Below are positions 5,001-5,993 of a stretch of DNA of 5,993 nucleotides, piece by piece; the stretch's first letter is position 1, and each line of letters begins with the position of its first letter. Location: NCBI GenBank assembly GCA_947856675.1, contig CANUCM010000150.1, positions 1 through 5,993 on the forward strand, given 5' to 3'. The notes under the pieces are model-generated. The model did not search any database. It saw nothing but the letters and a program-made list of their open reading frames with translations, and was not told where the DNA came from. The position numbers were made by a program, and so were the translations under genes. The stretch comes from an uncultured Clostridia bacterium. Lineage in GTDB: Bacteria; Bacillota; Clostridia; Oscillospirales; Butyricicoccaceae.

Positions 5001-5885
5001 TCAGCGGGCCTTAAAGCCCTTCCAGATGTCGAGCAGGATGTCGGCGTGGGGAAAACGGGAAGAATAGATCATGTTGATCTCACGGGGCATGCTCATGTTT
5101 TCAATGGGAACGCGCACCAGGCGCCCGTTTTCGAGGTCGGCGGCGCAGGCGGCGTGGGAGATGATGGTGGCGCCCAGGTTGGAGGCCACCAGCTCGCGGA
5201 TGAGGTTGATGTTGTCCACCTCGACGGTGACGTTGAAGCTGCGGATGCTTTCCGACTGGCTGTGCAGATGGCTCTCAAACAGGTCGCGGGTGCCGGCTCC
5301 GCGGGGGCGCAGAATGAGGTTCTGCTTTTTGACTTCGGCGAGCGTGACGCTTTCGCGCCGGGCCAGCGGGTTTTGCGGCGCCACGACAAAGCACAGAAAG
5401 TCGGCGATGAGCAGCAGCGTGGTCATGCTCTCGTCGGGGAAAGAGCCGTCGACAACGGCGACGTCCAGCTCATAGGAGCGCACCATCTCGTACAAAGCGC
5501 GGATGTTGCTGGAAACCAGACTGATGTGGATGTCGGGGTGGCTCTGGGTATACGAGGCGAGAATGTGGGGAACAAGGGTCTCCTGGGCGGAGGGCGTGAT
5601 GCCGATGGACAGCGTCTTGATGCTGCGGCGGCAGTCTTCCAGCTCCACGCGCAGCTTGTCGCTCAGCGCGGCGGCGCGGCGGGCGTATTTGATGATGATT
5701 TCGCCTTCGGGCGTGGGCTTGAGCTTCTTTTTGTCTTTATAAAAAACGGGCGAGCCGAACTGTTCCTCCAAAAGGCGGATGTGATGGCTGACCGCCGGCT
5801 GGGTCAGGGAAAGCTCCCTGGCCGCGGCAGTGAAGCTGCCGGTGGAAACCAGCGTCAGCAGAGTTCGGATTTTCGGGTCAATCAT
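5001..5885 (-). CDS. LysR-family transcriptional regulator
   Basis: A 294-residue cytosolic DNA-binding regulator of standard LysR length. The winged helix-turn-helix occupies about residues 4-62, with the hallmark T-G-S-F-T-A-A-A-R-E-L-S-L-T-Q-P-A-V-S-H-H-I (15-36) and a basic wing (K51-K56). A linker helix (about 63-88) leads to a periplasmic-binding-protein-like effector domain from T91 onward (L-S-I-G-I-T-P-S, R-P-R-G-A-G-T-R-D-L-F-E at 193-204, and V-D-N-I-N-L-I-R-E-L-V-A-S-N-L-G at 223-238). The R-x-x-G-x-G-T-R motif recalls the CysL/CbbR-like branch, but this is only a resemblance and no effector can be named. The start is ATG 5885, with GGGAGGAG upstream (9 bases from the GGAGG core). 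The frame extends 21 codons further upstream through the promoter, and that part is rejected. The gene is convergent with the FNT gene, and any classic divergently transcribed target would lie past the window end. Confidence 0.93.
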   Translation of the reverse strand: MIDPKIRTLLTLVSTGSFTAAARELSLTQPAVSHHIRLLEEQFGSPVFYKDKKKLKPTPEGEIIIKYARRAAALSDKLRVELEDCRRSIKTLSIGITPSAQETLVPHILASYTQSHPDIHISLVSSNIRALYEMVRSYELDVAVVDGSFPDESMTTLLLIADFLCFVVAPQNPLARRESVTLAEVKKQNLILRPRGAGTRDLFESHLHSQSESIRSFNVTVEVDNINLIRELVASNLGATIISHAACAADLENGRLVRVPIENMSMPREINMIYSSRFPHADILLDIWKGFKAR

Positions 5886-5892
5886 GGGGGGA

Positions 5893-5900
5893 CTCCTCCC
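5893..5900 (-). promoter_or_regulatory. Ribosome binding site fixing the LysR start
   Basis: On the minus strand GGGAGGAG lies just before a C-rich spacer leading to ATG 5885. This selects the start giving M-I-D-P-K-I-R directly before the helix-turn-helix, as is usual for the family. The upstream in-frame ATGs at 5948 and 5915 have no comparable site. Confidence 0.75.
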
Positions 5901-5931
5901 TTTTGGCAGAATCATGAAGATCCGGAGTGCA

Positions 5932-5948
5932 ATGCAAAATTTTATCAT
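5932..5948. promoter_or_regulatory. Imperfect palindrome near the LysR -10, possible autoregulatory operator
   Basis: ATGCAAAATTTTATCAT is an interrupted dyad (ATG, AAA, TTT, CAT symmetric around base 5940) that overlaps the predicted -10. LysR proteins often repress their own genes from AT-rich dyads of T-N11-A type. This one does not fit that spacing exactly, so the call is tentative. Confidence 0.3.
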
Positions 5949-5967
5949 ACAAGCGCACAGGAATCAA
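5939..5967 (-). promoter_or_regulatory. Predicted promoter of the LysR gene
   Basis: On the minus strand, TTGATT (5967-5962, four of six) and TAAAAT (5944-5939, five of six) are 17 bases apart, placing the start point about 47 bases before the ATG. TATGAT, a few bases upstream of this -10, is an alternative but has no -35 at good spacing. Confidence 0.5.
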
Positions 5968-5993
5968 GCCATAAAGCAATGTGTGCGGCATCG

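Overview
The window looks like chromosomal DNA from a GC-rich anaerobic Firmicute, most likely a gut Clostridia of the Oscillospiraceae/Ruminococcaceae type. This rests on strong GGAGG ribosome binding sites, two TTG starts, a Gram-positive-style lipoprotein signal, a Firmicute-like FeoAB pair and a strict bias to G/C in third codon positions. The lineage is inferred from style, not from a marker gene. No mobile element, CRISPR array, tRNA or rRNA is visible.

Layout. (1) 1-1374, plus strand: the 3' end of an alpha/alpha-toroid (prenyltransferase/squalene-oxidase repeat) protein, followed 15 bases later by a lipoprotein with a DUF4430 (transcobalamin-like C-terminal) domain. Together they carry the two domain types that animal intrinsic factor and transcobalamin hold in one chain. 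(2) 1380-1419: a strong bidirectional terminator between convergent genes. (3) 1432-1842, minus strand: ruvX/yqgF, a RNase H-like Holliday junction resolvase-family protein, as a single-gene unit. (4) 1843-2005: a divergent promoter region with a perfect-hexamer sigma-70 type promoter (TTGACA, 16 bases, TATAAT) for the iron genes, a possible Fur-like half-site over its -10, and a leader hairpin. (5) 2006-4967, plus strand: feoA and feoB (overlapping ATGA), then a formate/nitrite transporter (FNT) family membrane protein 41 bases downstream, ending in a terminator whose stem begins inside the FNT stop codon. (6) 5001-5885, minus strand: a LysR-type regulator, convergent with the FNT gene, with its own promoter and a palindrome near its -10.

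How the genes may work together. FeoA and FeoB form the ferrous iron importer. The FNT channel is probably co-transcribed with them, which suggests that a small anion (formate, nitrite or hydrosulfide) is handled under the same conditions as Fe(II) uptake. The toroid protein and DUF4430 lipoprotein are probably exported surface partners, possibly binding cobalamin or another ligand. Nothing in the window proves the ligand. The LysR regulator's target cannot be read from the window.

Most of the window is ordinary housekeeping and transport DNA. The less usual items are the split intrinsic-factor-like pair and the feoA-feoB-FNT linkage.
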